Assembly: GCA_003344405.1 (NCBI GenBank)
Contig: NOWV01000001.1
Coordinates: forward strand, 1,488,001-1,552,000
DNA from: Trichoplax sp. H2
Lineage: Eukaryota; Placozoa; Uniplacotomia; Trichoplacea
Reading direction: 5' to 3'
Length of the DNA: 64,000 bases
The notes below the pieces were generated by a model that was not told the origin of the DNA, made no database searches, and saw only the letters and a list, made by a program, of their open reading frames with translations. Positions 12,459 through 24,010 of the stretch are shown here, in pieces (position 1 is the stretch's first letter; every line of letters begins with the position of its first letter). The translations under genes were made by a program, and so were the position numbers.

Positions 12459-12626
12459 TATTCTGAAATACTAGAGTTGCGTCTACTTCTTACTTTAGCA
12501 TTACCGTACTATAGCAGAATTACTTTAGTATACTCTACAGCTATACAAAATCTTTTAAAAGCATCTTTATTTACTGACTATATACAAGTACGGTTAGTTT
12601 GCTTTGCAACATGATTGTAATAGTGC
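12459..12626 (+). repeat. 168-bp direct repeat, right copy
   Basis: Near-identical to 11944-12111, starting at TATTCTGAAATACTAGAG and ending at AATAGTGC. The spacing between copies, including the gap, is 515 bases. Confidence 0.75.
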
Positions 12627-13241
12627 TAACGAATAATCCAAAGAATTTTAAAATTTATCAATTATAGATCTTTATTAATTCGTTAATATAACTGGAATAA
12701 CTATTAATTTTGAATAAAGCAACATAAACTTGTATGCTGAGATAGATATCGTATACATGACTAGTAGATTATCGGTTATTGCAATCCAATCGAAGTCGGT
12801 TTTAAGCAAATAACTTCATTATATCATATAAACGTAAATCTATCTATTTCATGAACACGTTTACGAGTGTACCTCGGTTTCAAATCTACCCCCAAAATAA
12901 AAACTATTATTGTATCCGGGGCTAAGAGGATAACAATTTAATCCTTACTTTAGTTGTACAATCGTGTCAAGCAATTATATCCGTTGTAAGATAGAAAGTG
13001 GGTCAAGGTCTCTTCAACCTGCTATAAACCGTAATTAGGGTTATTCTCAGTCAGTTAACGAGCTGATGTAGATTGCTTTCTTCTAATAATATTAAATACT
13101 GCAAGTTGAAAAAGATTAATACTGAACTACACGTTTAAGTTTCTATGTAATTCTATTTTACAGTATCTAGTTATTTCTTATAAATGACTTGTATAAACAT
13201 TTGAATTATCCGTATAGTTTATCCGAATCTTATAACAGTTT

Positions 13242-13760
13242 CTATTTTTCTACAACGTATTTCTCTAAAAATTGTTCCATGTCATCTACACTATAAGCAA
13301 ACGGACCTGGACCGCCTGAATAAACGATTTTTCCGTCATCGACTACATATAATCGTTCTGGTACAGCGTCGTATGCTTTCATCGTTTCATTTTCAATACA
13401 ATCGATAAAAAACGGTAATTGAAATTGGAAACGATTAATAAATTCTTTAGCTATGTTTATTCTAGCTTCTAATTTCTTAGGCTGAAGAAAGCATACGCCA
13501 AGATTTTCATTCATTAATGGCATTGCCCATTCATCGGCGGCATGAGCTTCCATAATATAGATAGTGTTAAATTGAACACGATTACTAAATCGACCAGCCA
13601 GATCGATAAAGCGATCGACTCCGTATCGAAATGGAGGTCAAGAATAGGATCCGAAGTTTAAGACATGAATTTTTTTGGCGCTTTGATTAAAAATGTTTTG
13701 TAAATCAGTTTGTTGCTGATCAAGTGTAAATAATCGTCCTTTAGGAGCTTGTTGTCCAAC
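13242..13760 (-). pseudogene. Deiodinase copy 3, truncated at its 5' end
   Basis: This covers the C-terminal two-thirds of the deiodinase seen in copies 1 and 2. It starts abruptly at VGQQAPKG and continues through NFGSYS-(TGA at 13638-13640)-PPF, MEAHAADEW, and GGPGPFAYSVDDMEQFLEKY to a stop at 13242-13244. There is no nonsense or frameshift apart from the selenocysteine TGA. The N-terminal membrane segment and roughly 95 residues are missing: homology ends at 13760 and is replaced by a second deiodinase fragment in the opposite orientation. Without a start or anchor it is probably not functional, unless this part of the assembly is wrong. It shares the first 55 or so bases of 3' flank with the other copies. 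Confidence 0.85.
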
Positions 13761-13761
13761 G

Positions 13762-13989
13762 GGAGCAAGGATACAAATTGCTAAAGAATTCGTTGATCGT
13801 TTCGATTACAAATTGCCATTTTTTGTCGATACTATGGAAGGTGATACCATGAAGGCCTATGGCGCTCAACCTGAAAGATTGTATGTGGTTAAAGATGGGA
13901 AAATTGCTTATGAAGGTGGACCAGGTCCATTCTGCTATAGTATAGACGATTTAGAACAATTTTTAGAGAAGTTGATCGCCAACAAGTAA
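13762..13989 (+). pseudogene. C-terminal fragment of a distinct deiodinase paralogue
   Basis: The plus-strand frame encodes 75 residues and TAA at 13987-13989. It begins GARIQIAKEFVDRFDYKLPF, then DTMEGDTMKAYGAQPERLY, DGKIAYEGGPGPFCYSIDD and ends QFLEKLIANK. It aligns with the last quarter of copies 1-3 but differs clearly from them in protein (VDRFDYK against INRFQFQ, for example) and codon choice, so it is a separate older paralogue. It lacks the membrane anchor and the selenocysteine region and is joined base to base to truncated copy 3 on the other strand. It could be the last piece of a rearranged gene or a product of misassembly. Confidence 0.82.
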
Positions 13990-15613
13990 TTGCTATCTCG
14001 ACCGTTACATTTAACTTGGATCATATCATTTCTTCTCATTAGCTAGTCTGGAATTGAATCCACAGAAAATATGGCACAAAGTATAAGCCTTCGTCTTAGT
14101 ACACTTTGTAATGGTTATCTTGATTAAATTCCCTGTTTCAAACACACTCTGCATTGAATACCTGTTCTAACTACTTCTAATAAATTAATATTCATCGTGA
14201 CTGAAATTTAGACGGTTGCTAAAATGTATATCTGTTATAAAGGCCGTGAAATTTTTTATCGCAACACTTCGATACGATGCCCCTTTTTTGCCGACCTTAA
14301 GTTATCCCCCATTTCGATAAAGTCTAAATTCGTACGTTATAAATTTAAGAATGCGCTAGCTAATCTACTTTACTGTTTATCAGCTAGATATTGATAGCAA
14401 TAATAATATTTAAACTATTCTAGGCGGTTTACTTAACCATTGATGGTGCATTAACAGTTGCAATCGCGCAACAACGTTGTATTGCACTCTGTTTTTCTAC
14501 TATGAAAATTACTATTAGACGTATTTGTATTTATCTCTTATGATAAGTAATATATTAGTAGTAATGGAAATATGATCGATTCCTACAATGATAGTTAAGG
14601 CTTATTGTTGCTGTTTATATAAGTAGAATTGCATGAAGTTATAGCTTGAGACCAATCTATTTGGATAGTAATAACTGAGGAAAAATTCTATTTGCTTATA
14701 AATTATGCAATGTAAGTGCTTTTCTGTGATGTATCAGGATAAAAGATATTAAAATAATAAAAGGCAAGAAACTAAATTTTTAATCCCTTAATCTTAAAAC
14801 TTATGGCTGGATAACCTAATAATCATTGTAGGTGCTGTTTAGAGATTAGCTGCGTCGTTCTACGTATTTTGCTATGGAATGGAAATCTTTCCTATTAGAT
14901 CGGAGTAACAAATTGACATTTGATGGGACACTGGTATGAATGTAGGCAATTTTTCAACATAACCCCTTATGTGTAAATTTTATACAGTGCAAAATAAATC
15001 CAAGAATCAAAATTTTTAACTTTATGCACATATACGAACATCTTTACGACCTAGATTACTAGATTCTACAAAATTATAACGTTCGTTCTGCAACGATGTA
15101 GTTAGAATTGCTCAGTTAAATTCTTTAGCAATTCGATTTTAACTCAAGAGTTAACCAATTCAAGATTTTTGCAAATTTAATCATAGATACGTATGAAGAA
15201 CGATAGAACTACATATTTGTTTAATACAGAGGAAAAGCTCGCGTAGCATGTTGAAGTATCGTATGATAACATTAGAGAATAAATAATAGCCTTGGAAAGC
15301 CAGAGATACAGGTGAGATTAAGCTGACTTCATAAATTATCTGAAAGGCTATTAGCTTAAATAACTTATACAACGAAGCTGATGTTAATGCGATAGCTGTA
15401 CTATTTTAGTTGTGTTGTTAAATATTTACCTTATCAAAGAATTACTGTTTATTTCAACAAAATTTTAAATTAAATTTGATTACCAGTAGAAAAAAGCTGT
15501 GCAAAGTCGTGTTCTCGTTAATAATCATACCCTGTTTATTATATAATTTTCAATGACATCCTAATATCAATAAACATCGCCTGTAATTATGAAAATATAG
15601 CTAATCCGCGTTA
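13990..15613. other. Intergenic, no gene seen
   Basis: Between the deiodinase fragment and the 3' end of the HACD gene. Only short AT-rich frames without recognisable content. Confidence 0.45.
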
Positions 15614-17652
15614 TTAGTCAGTTTTTTCTGCCTTCGAACTAGGGCTGAGACATTTTCGGCGTTGACGAAACATGTGACCGTATAATTGAGGAAAGACTAA
15701 AGGTACGTTTAAAGAGTATAAGCATTAGTATATTAAGCAATATACATGCGTATTGAAAAAGCACAGTTATTAGAAACTGAAAACCATACTCACTTGGAAT
15801 ATATAAAAGGGAAATGAAAATTAAAGCTGAGTAATAATCAAACGACATATTTAAGTCGTTAGGCATTTCGTAGGAATACAACTTTCGCTTTGCAACATAT
15901 GGTAGTGAGTAAATTATACAAAGTAGCTCGCCCTAAGAACCCAAAGAAATCAATTACGGTAGTTAAAAACTACAAGCATTTAATTAGACGTTGGTTGCTG
16001 TAAAGTACTTTAATCGAAACTCATTTTAGCATTGCTTGTATAGTGTATTTCGGAGCAGGTATGATATGTCCAACTTCACTTACCGAAACACCGCAAGGGT
16101 ATAAAACGATAAAGAGTGTATACCTGTAAAAACATGCAAGCATTATTATTGGATATCGTACTTGAAGGTAAACTTAATAGTTATAAATATGTGAATAATA
16201 GCAATCTTTCTAATACAGTAGCTGAGAATTGTAAGTAAAATACGAGCAATAAAAGCAAATTTGGAAAGTATCTTTACCTCAGCCATGATAGTATATATGG
16301 TGCGAAACCAATTATATTGGTAGTATAATACGAATAACGGATGATTTCAGTTATAGTCCATGCCATCACCGCTAACTCGACTGCTATGGTATCTTGAATC
16401 TATAGTCATAAACAAGTATTCATAATTGTGAATTATCTTTACAACCATGAACTCCTCCAAATATTTATTTTACAATTTCCATCAGATAGAGGTTAAGTCC
16501 GTTTCAATGTACTATAGTATATGTCATTACCACTTTAATACAATTTAAAGAATTGTTTCAATATTAAGATAACACGCATCGATAGGTTAACAACGTCTAA
16601 ATGATAGCCAATGACAGCGAATGTTATTGTCAGTATGCAAGTATCCATATAATACAGCATAGCACTTACTTCTTTGACGCTTAGAATAACTCCCCAGTAT
16701 ATGATTAGGCGAGAAGCAACTTGGAAAGCTGTCAAAACAACATTTGCCCGAACCAATCCTAAACAGTGATGAAATTAAAAATCACCGTATGGCTTTGGTG
16801 CCAAGTAATTGAAGAGGTGCTAGATATAATGCAGACTTTCTCGAGCTTAACAACATCAAGATTGCGAATTTGGTTTCTCTTTCTCTATGGTCAATCCTAC
16901 TTACCGATTGCACAATGGAATACCTAATAATGGAAAAGATAGAACTCGTTAGCATATTACCATGACGAAGAAAGCGTTGCTTGATTTGGGTCATGTGGAC
17001 CTTTGCACTGCCTTATAAAGACTGCAAACAGCAGATGTTTGAAACTAAGTTTAATTAATTCTAATTATTATTCCCTCACAGACAGTACTGTTGTCTATTT
17101 TCATGCAGTCGATCGCCAATAAATTATCGATGCAAGAGGTACAGACAGTAATACTTTCAAATTAGCTAACTTTACTGCCATCAACAACTAGAAAGTAGGA
17201 ATGAGAACTGAATTACGTCAATAAGAAATTCGTGTAGGCTATCCTAATCATGCTGTGACTAGCCTATGCAGCAGCGACTTGCAGGTCAATGGACCATGTC
17301 AACACTTTGCAAACTGACCTCTAAAATAGCAGCGCTTTGAAAGATCTTTAATATCTGATGAATTTCCTTATAAAAGCCATCCAAGCTACGATTTTGATGA
17401 TAATGCTGACAAGTTTTGACTAAAATTGCCGACCATCTACATAATGCATAGGAAACAATATTCAATGGTAAGAAAGGATCAATGTATCCAATCAACCTCT
17501 TTCTACTCGTGCTATGATTGACTTGGCAAGTAGAAATCCTGTTCATTTAAGCCTCAAATCGTTTACCCGATTGTCTGCAGGACATTGTAAAGCAATAAAT
17601 AAAAATTTCCAAGCATGCCTGGCCCTTTTCTTTTCGAAGCTTCTTCCGCCAT
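15614..17652 (-). CDS. HACD: Very-long-chain (3R)-3-hydroxyacyl-CoA dehydratase (HACD1/2-like)
   Basis: HACD enzymes are multi-pass ER membrane proteins that dehydrate 3-hydroxyacyl-CoA in the third step of very-long-chain fatty acid elongation. Eight exons join in phase: 17652-17567, 17436-17319, 16923-16905 (19 bases), 16758-16670, 16399-16278, 16123-16084, 15932-15794, 15696-15614, giving 231 residues against about 250 for HACD2. It starts MAEEASKRKGPGMLGNFYLL. Family blocks in order: YLLLYNVLQTIG, LKIFQSAAILEVFHCAIGLV, LTAFQVASRLIIYWGV, AWTITEIIRYSYYT (conserved polar segment that supplies catalytic residues), YTLFIVLYPCGVSGELL, MPNDLNMSFDYY and IFPQLYGHMFRQRRK. The C-terminus ends KAEKTD without a clear di-lysine signal. 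Relation to HACD1/2 rather than HACD3 rests on the sequence blocks and the lack of an N-terminal CS domain. Confidence 0.93.
16905..16923 (-). other. 19-base microexon of the HACD gene
   Basis: The sequence encodes Val-Phe-His-Cys-Ala-Ile plus the first base of Gly. It is flanked by TTATTAG on its 5' side and GTAAGT on its 3' side. It restores the block that other HACDs have between the LE and GLV segments and keeps phase (0 in, 1 out). Skipping it would shift the frame. Confidence 0.85.
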
Positions 17653-18077
17653 CTTTGGTTAGTAATATCTGCAAGATTTATTTCAAATATTTCAGTTAAA
17701 ATAGGGCGAAATGCTCAATTAGAGCTAGCATTCAACATTTTCTCCATCACAACTGTTGCCTCTTACCGTTTCATAAATTCGTCGTATACGAGCGTCGATG
17801 ACACACGATCGCTTGGTGCTTTTAAATTCTACCTCGAACATTGCTACCGGTACTATAGTACAGTATCCAACCGTGGAGCTAGACAGCCTGTACTGCTCCA
17901 TACGTCAAGCAAGTGTCATACTGTAGATCACCTGATGCAAGCATACGATCCAGTCCGGTCTCGATTGTCTACAGTGTACAGTACGGTACAAGCCGATCTC
18001 TTGTACTGTGCACTCTAGTTACGGCCAGACGGACATTATGCCGTCGTGTTAAGAGAAAGAGACTACAGTTTCAACGA
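17653..18077. other. 5' flank of the HACD gene, no gene seen
   Basis: Upstream of the HACD start codon. The sequence just before the ATG (GATATTACTAACCAAAG, read on the minus strand) is ordinary. No TATA box or other promoter element is distinctive enough to call. Confidence 0.4.
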
Positions 18078-18490
18078 TTTTCGTTGGCCAAAACTGCACA
18101 GGCGGACGATTTCGTTGCTTATTTTAACTATTCTGTTCATCGAAAACCGTTCTCTCTACTTTAGTGTTCTGTAGCTACCATTTTCGTGGCCAAAACTGTA
18201 CAGACGGACGATTTCGTTGCTTATTTTAACTATTCTGTTCATGGAAAACCGTTCTCTCTACTTTAGTGTTCTGTAGCTACCATTTTCGTGGCCAAAACTG
18301 TACAAGCGGACGATTTCGTTGGTTATTTTAACTATTCTGTTCATCGAAAACCGTTCTCTCTACTATAGTGTTCTGTAGCTACCATTTTCGTGGCCAAAAC
18401 TGTACAGGCGGACGATTTCGTTGGTTATTTTAACTATTCTATTCATCGAAAACCGTTCTCTGTACAGTACTATAGTGTTCTGTAGCTACC
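18078..18490 (+). repeat. Tandem repeat, about 102-bp unit, four copies
   Basis: Units begin with TTTTCGTGGCCAAAACTG near 18078, 18181, 18283 and 18385 and end with TTCTGTAGCTACCA. Copies 2-4 keep a 102-base period with only a few substitutions. Open frames crossing it are products of the repeat, not genes. Confidence 0.9.
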
Positions 18491-18591
18491 ATTCCCAAGT
18501 TAGTTAGCTCATAATACAGTGTACACTTTCAATCTTCCGATATAGGGAATACACTTGGTAATGTCAATACGTTGACGTTGACGACAAACTT

Positions 18592-18892
18592 TTACTGTAT
18601 AACAACGTATACATAACTGTCAATGGCACCTTTCCAGTTAAAGATCCTGTTCTACACCGAGTAAAAATTTTTGAATCAGTTGATTAGTCGACAGAATTTA
18701 CCAGCATCCTTGAGTATTATTCCATTAATATGATTGGTTAACTTACTGTATAGCAACGTATATATAACTGGCAATGGCACCTTTCCAGTTAAAGATCTGT
18801 TCAACACCAAGTAAAAATTTTTGAATCAGTTGATCAGTTGACAGGATTTACCAGCATCCTTGAGTATTATTGCGTTAATAGGATTGGTTAAC
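18592..18892 (+). repeat. Tandem duplication, about 151-bp unit, two copies
   Basis: Units start at 18592 and 18743 with TTACTGTATA(A/G)CAACGTATA and end with GATTGGTTAAC. They differ by a handful of substitutions and small indels. No coding content. Confidence 0.88.
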
Positions 18893-19164
18893 TACAGTAT
18901 GATGTGTGTTTGGAAGTAATTCTAACATACAGGACTGTAAACTCCGCGACAAAATGGGCGTTTATACAGTATGATGATTAATTCAGTAAACTTGATTAAA
19001 CTCCTTAATCAAAGAGACTAATGTCAAGTAGTCGATTATACGTACACTTCTAAGTAGATTATTGAATCGAAGTATCATTTTAGTAGTTCCATCAGTAGTA
19101 TGAATCATTTTATTCACTACTTCTACATGCTCTCGACTTCTTATAAGCAGCTATACTGCATATT

Positions 19165-19739
19165 CTAGTGGATATCTCGCACGAGCTGATTGATGCTACG
19201 TATCAATGCGAGTAAGCCACAAATGGTATCTCGTTAGCAAATCGCCTGTACTGTATATATAGACTGTACACCATAACGTAAAAAATGTGCTACGGTAATG
19301 ATAATAGAGTAATTAGGAAAGATACTTGCATCTATTGGCTATGCTCATTAAATGTAACTATGTCTATCTTTGTAAGCTAGAAATACATAGGCTTTGATAC
19401 TTGAGTAATTGGGTAAGATACTTGCATATATTGGCCATGCTCATTAAATGTAACTATGTCTATCTTGTTAGCTAGAAACGCACAGGCTATGATACTTGAG
19501 TAATTAGGAAAGATATTTGCAGCTATTGGCTATGCTCATTAAATGTAACTATGTCTATCTTTGTAAGCTAGAAATATAACAGGCTATTGTACTGTACTAT
19601 GTAAAATATAAATGAGTGTATCATGACTACGACAGAATTCCTATAGTCGGATTAATGATACGTAAGTTTTGAAATATCATAATACGAATACATCCCGAAA
19701 AATTTAATTTCTACCGCCAAAATATTTATTGCAAAGGGA
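19165..19739 (+). repeat. Assembly-duplicated block with minisatellite (left copy)
   Basis: This block, starting CTAGTGGATATCTCGCACG and ending ATTTATTGCAAAGGGA, is repeated at 19760-20604 across the N gap. Inside lies a minisatellite of about 90-97 bases (AGAGTAATTAGGAAAGATAC start, about 19304-19590) with three units. The flanks of the array are virtually identical in both blocks and only the unit number differs. Confidence 0.85.
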
Positions 19740-19759
19740 NNNNNNNNNNNNNNNNNNNN
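19740..19759. other. Assembly gap (20 N)
   Basis: Twenty undetermined bases, with the end of one repeat block on the left and the start of the same block on the right. Confidence 0.99.
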
Positions 19760-20604
19760 CTAGTGGATATCTCGCACGAGCTGATTGATGCTAGGTATCA
19801 ATGCGAGTAAGCCACAAATGGTATCTCGTTAGCAAATCGCCTGTACTGTATATATAGACTGTACACCATAACGTAAAAAATGTGCTACGGTAATGATAAT
19901 AGAGTAATTAGGAAAGATACTTGCGTCTATTGGCTATGCTCATTAAATGTAACTATGTCTATCTTTGTAAGCTAGAAATACATAGGCTTTGATACTTGAG
20001 TAATTGGGTAAGATACTTGCATCTATTGGCCATGCTCATTAAATGTAACTATGTCTATCTTGTAAGCTAGAAACGCACAGGCTTTGATAATTGGGTAAGA
20101 TACTTGCATCTATTGGTCATGCTCATTAAATGTAACTATGCCTATCTTGTTAGCTAGATGCACAGGCTATGATACTTGAGTAATTAGCAAAGATATTTGC
20201 ATCTATTGGCTATGCTCATTAAATGTAACTATGTCTATCTTGTAAGCTAGATGCACAGGCTGATACTTGAGTAATTGGGAAAGATACTTGCATCTATTGG
20301 CTATGCTAATTAAATGTAACTATGTCAATCTTGTAAGCTAGAAATACACAGGCTATGATACTTGAGTAATTAGGAAAGATATTTGCAGCTATTGGCTATG
20401 CTCATTAAATATAACTATGTCTATCTTTGTAAGCTAGAAATATACAGGCTATTCTACTGTACTATGTAAGATATAAATAAGTGTATCATGACTACGACAG
20501 AATTCCTATAGTCGGATTAATGATACGTAAGTTTTGAAATATCATAATACGAATACATCCCGAAAAATTTAATTTCTACCGCCAAAATATTTATTGCAAA
20601 GGGA
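19760..20604 (+). repeat. Assembly-duplicated block with minisatellite (right copy)
   Basis: Same block as 19165-19739, but with a longer minisatellite of about six units (about 19901-20450). Shared unit text includes ATTGGCTATGCTCATTAAAT and GTAACTATGTCTATCTT. The unit-number difference and near-identical flanks point to two alleles, or two assemblies of one variable-number array. Confidence 0.85.
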
Positions 20605-21285
20605 AGAAATAATTAATAAGGTTTACCAAGTGCTGACTCTAGTCAAACATTCATCATTTACATATTGCTTCTCAATACCGGATACTGAAATCATAAATTC
20701 TTTTATTACAACAATTTGTATAGAAATACCTTCCTAAAAATTGTTCATCTGTCACGGTCGAGCTTGAGAATGTCGATGTGTTACAGTTTTGTAAGTTTAA
20801 AACGTTAATTCTATGCGAAAGGCTTATAATTTTGCTATTTGTTAATGCTTATATTATTCTTAAGTAATTAACTATTAGCTAAGGTTAAGTAAAGTCATGT
20901 TTGAAACATTTTGGATGAGTTATTGTTGTGTAATTGGATAACTCATCTAAAGTGTTTAGGTAGGTTATCATGATCTAAAGCTTTCCGAAAATATGAAATT
21001 GGTTTAGTTGTCGATGAGAAAGTTTATGTTTACTTAATAATAAACTTACTTAGTTACCGTGCACGCTTATTGGCTGTTTTTGCGTCAGATTTAGAGGATA
21101 CTACTGTAGTCACAGAAACTATCTAGTACTTCGTTGTCTGGGGTTTGTAAACGCTCAGAGATTTAGTTAACTACTTTAATTTGCATAGTTCAATCAGAGG
21201 GACGATTGAGCTATCTATTGGTAATCGTTCCTGTAGTATTCGTTAGTCGTTTATGTTGCAATATGGCAGGATTACTGTACAGGGG
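20605..21285. other. 3' flank of the transporter gene, no gene seen
   Basis: Between the repeat block and the transporter stop codon. No coding exon, RNA or repeat recognised. Confidence 0.4.
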
Positions 21286-23888
21286 TTAATCATTCTTAAT
21301 GTGAATTTCAGAATATGATGCAAACAATAATACTAGTAACACTGAGGATAAAAGGCCAACCCAACCAAACATTGTTATACCGTAAATAGAAAATAAGTAC
21401 GAAGCAATTGGAGGACTAATAAGTCGAATTCCGAATTCAACAGTAGCTATCATGCCAATCATGGAACCACTATCACTTTCCGGAGCAAGACTTGTAAGGC
21501 AGCTACTTAAAATAACTTGAAATGTATCTGTTCCCACTGCAAGCAAGAACATGGCCAGGCAATACGGGATAAGGTTTGTTGTAAATGCCTTTCAGATAAA
21601 ATAAAACAAAAATAAATGAAGAGACACAACTATTGCAATAAATTCAATAGCATTAATTTATACATTTGAATTTAGATTAAAAGCTATTATGCATTGAAAT
21701 ATATTTATCAGAAATGGTTAGAAAGTTGGATCCGTACCATGATAATGTAGATAATAATCAATGACATTGAATCGTATTTCAAAACGGTGTATTGAGAATA
21801 TAGGTCTGTTATATAACCAACGAAAAATCCCTGTACAATCTATAAAACCGCAGTAAATACATTTCATTGAAACGATAGAAAGGCATAAATCAAACGTCCA
21901 ATAATTAAGCAGAAGTAACCTTACCGTTGTTAATACTCCAAGATAAGCTAGCATTAATCCATTTGCTTGAGCGCCCAAATGAAAGTGATCCATTAAGATT
22001 AAGCTTATCACTGATTGTATTAAACCGAGTGGAAGGAAACTAACTAGCTTTAATACCAATAGGAACAATACGTGAGGATACGCCAGTAATCGAAATGCAT
22101 CCGAAATACTTGTAGATGAGCTTTTTTTGCTTTTTTCTACGTACAATAGTTGTCAAAACAACCGTGATTGTGAAAAAAATTAATCATACAGTCTCTAATA
22201 TAGTCTTAAGGTGTTCTATAGTCTGAAATACGAAATGTTATGACGATAAGAATATTCACTGTCAAGACTTTTTCTTTAAATTAATATATCGGCTTAATTT
22301 ACTAACCTTTCTGTTCATCTTCAGAATTTCCCAAATACATCTTGGTATTCTTTGGAATAAACATCATAGTAATCATTACGTGTAGAACAGCCCCAAAAGC
22401 CGATATCATTGCGGTAGTTTGTTCTCCATAACTGGCTTGAATCCATCCACCTAGAACTGACCCGACCAACATACCAAAGCCGAAACACATTCCAACTTTA
22501 CCTAAAGCATCTGGACGCTCTATAAGTATATATATATATATACACATATAGGACTATTTTATTCAAAATTTTGCGAAATCGCTATTAAATATTACACTGT
22601 AATGTAAATATTAAGGTCAACATGGAAATAGTAATTTCAAGCAATTATTTGACAATTTTAAGCCCAATACTAATACCATTCACAGCATTTGCTAACCTTT
22701 TGGATCAGAAACATCGGATGCTATCATCTGGTGAGCTATATTCATTCAAATAGTTAAATGCAATCATTGATTGGTCGTTTTTGCTTAATTTTTTTCCGAA
22801 CTAGGGCATTTAAACTGACTTTAACTATTATATACGAGTGTATTAATCAAAAATTAAAGTACTGTAGTCAAAATGAATACAGTAACTCTATGTAAAATTA
22901 ACTACAATTCCACTATTTATAGCAGTATATGATCGATAAGCTTCAGATTATTTTCGGTAGTTTTACAGTAATGAGTAGTCCTCTAAAATTACATTTACGG
23001 TATAGCAAAATAATTATCAATTGAAGACACTGTTACGATATCTAAATTACGAGACACAAATATCTACTTATAAGACAGTGTAATATTGTATTCTAAGTTG
23101 ATGATATCTTTAGTAATGTCTACCGTAGTTATTGTGTTCAAGGTTTGATAGATATTCCGTTAGAGGCTTAAGTATTAAATATAGCTAGCTTAGCTGTATC
23201 CTTTTGAAAAGGAGTGCTCGCACTAGAGCTTCACAAGAAAGGTGTGAACTATCCTGTATTTGAGATGCTAATATTGAAGTGTGTAGTAAGTAAGGTGCTA
23301 AGATTGTTAACGTGAAAAAATATATAAGCGAGTAGTTTAATACAGTAAAATAGTTCTTTCTCGTTAGAGGTCCTCAACTGATCGATTACGTTGTATCTTT
23401 GTAAACGAGGTTTTGTTCAATAAATCTTAATTTTCTAAAGTGTTGAAGATGCTTGATCTATCAACCTCATAATACTCTATGTTGTGGAAATGCTGAGAGA
23501 TGCAATACATTGATATTCATTCCACCTAATACATAGTACTGTATATTATTAGTTAAAAAGCTAGTAACAAGGTTTTATGTTTAAAGCATCATCGTATTGT
23601 ACTGTAAGCACGTATTACGCGAAATTCGATTGTAGCTTTTGTACCTGGTAAGCCATGAGCTAAACATAACGCTATCTGTGATAGAAACAAGAGGTATTTG
23701 CTGCTTGCGAAAGCTACCATTAGGTAATAGCATAAACTCGATAAGTCAGCAATAATGACAGCATAACGTGCTCCATAATGATCAGCAATGCGTCCAAATA
23801 TAGGGGAGCCGGTAAACATAGCAGCTGCTCCAATAGTTTGCAAATATCCGAATTGTATTGCATCCATGCCAAGTTTCTTGGATAAAAA
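21286..23888 (-). CDS. SLC22A18: Major facilitator transporter, SLC22A18-like (N-terminal exon not found)
   Basis: SLC22A18 is an orphan, DHA1-type major facilitator protein. Six exons join in phase: 23888-23645, 22735-22697 (39 bases), 22519-22307, 22136-21925, 21839-21738, 21588-21286, giving 370 residues. The reading starts FLSKKLGMDAIQFGYLQT, which in the family follows the first membrane helix, so one upstream exon is missing. Landmarks: GSPIFGRIADHYGARYAV (the loop 2-3 signature G-x3-D-x2-G-R equivalent), HQMIASDVSDPKERPDALGK, CFGFGMLVGSVLGGW, then a central loop EDEQKEKSKKSSSTS, and a C-terminal half with LAPESDSGSMIGM. Hydrophobic helices alternate throughout. The C-terminus is SEIHIKND. 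The match spans all exons and is much closer to SLC22A18 than to SLC22 organic-ion carriers. Substrate is unknown. Confidence 0.9.
22697..22735 (-). other. 39-base microexon of the transporter gene
   Basis: It encodes HQMIASDVSDPK with split codons on both sides (phase 1 in and out), between TATAG and GTTAGC. It supplies the loop that the family has before ERPxALG. Being symmetric, it could be skipped without a frameshift. Confidence 0.85.
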
Positions 23889-24010
23889 CTAGAATACGCG
23901 CGATACATTCGTAAGTAAATATTTTAATAATGCTTATCAATAATGCAGTTGCAATTCTCGAAAGTACAGGTTTCTTACAGTCTTATCCATGCACAAATCT
24001 AGGCTCAGAA

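Noticed and set aside
13020-13080. Possible SECIS-like fold after deiodinase copy 3 (minus strand, CTGACTGAG...AACC...GGTTT)
   Set aside because: A short stem with AA in the loop exists, but the 5' core is CTGA and not RTGA, and the helix has a bulge and mismatches near the core.
17913-18164. Plus-strand frame of 83 codons
   Set aside because: Runs into the 102-bp tandem repeat and is produced by it; no protein resemblance.
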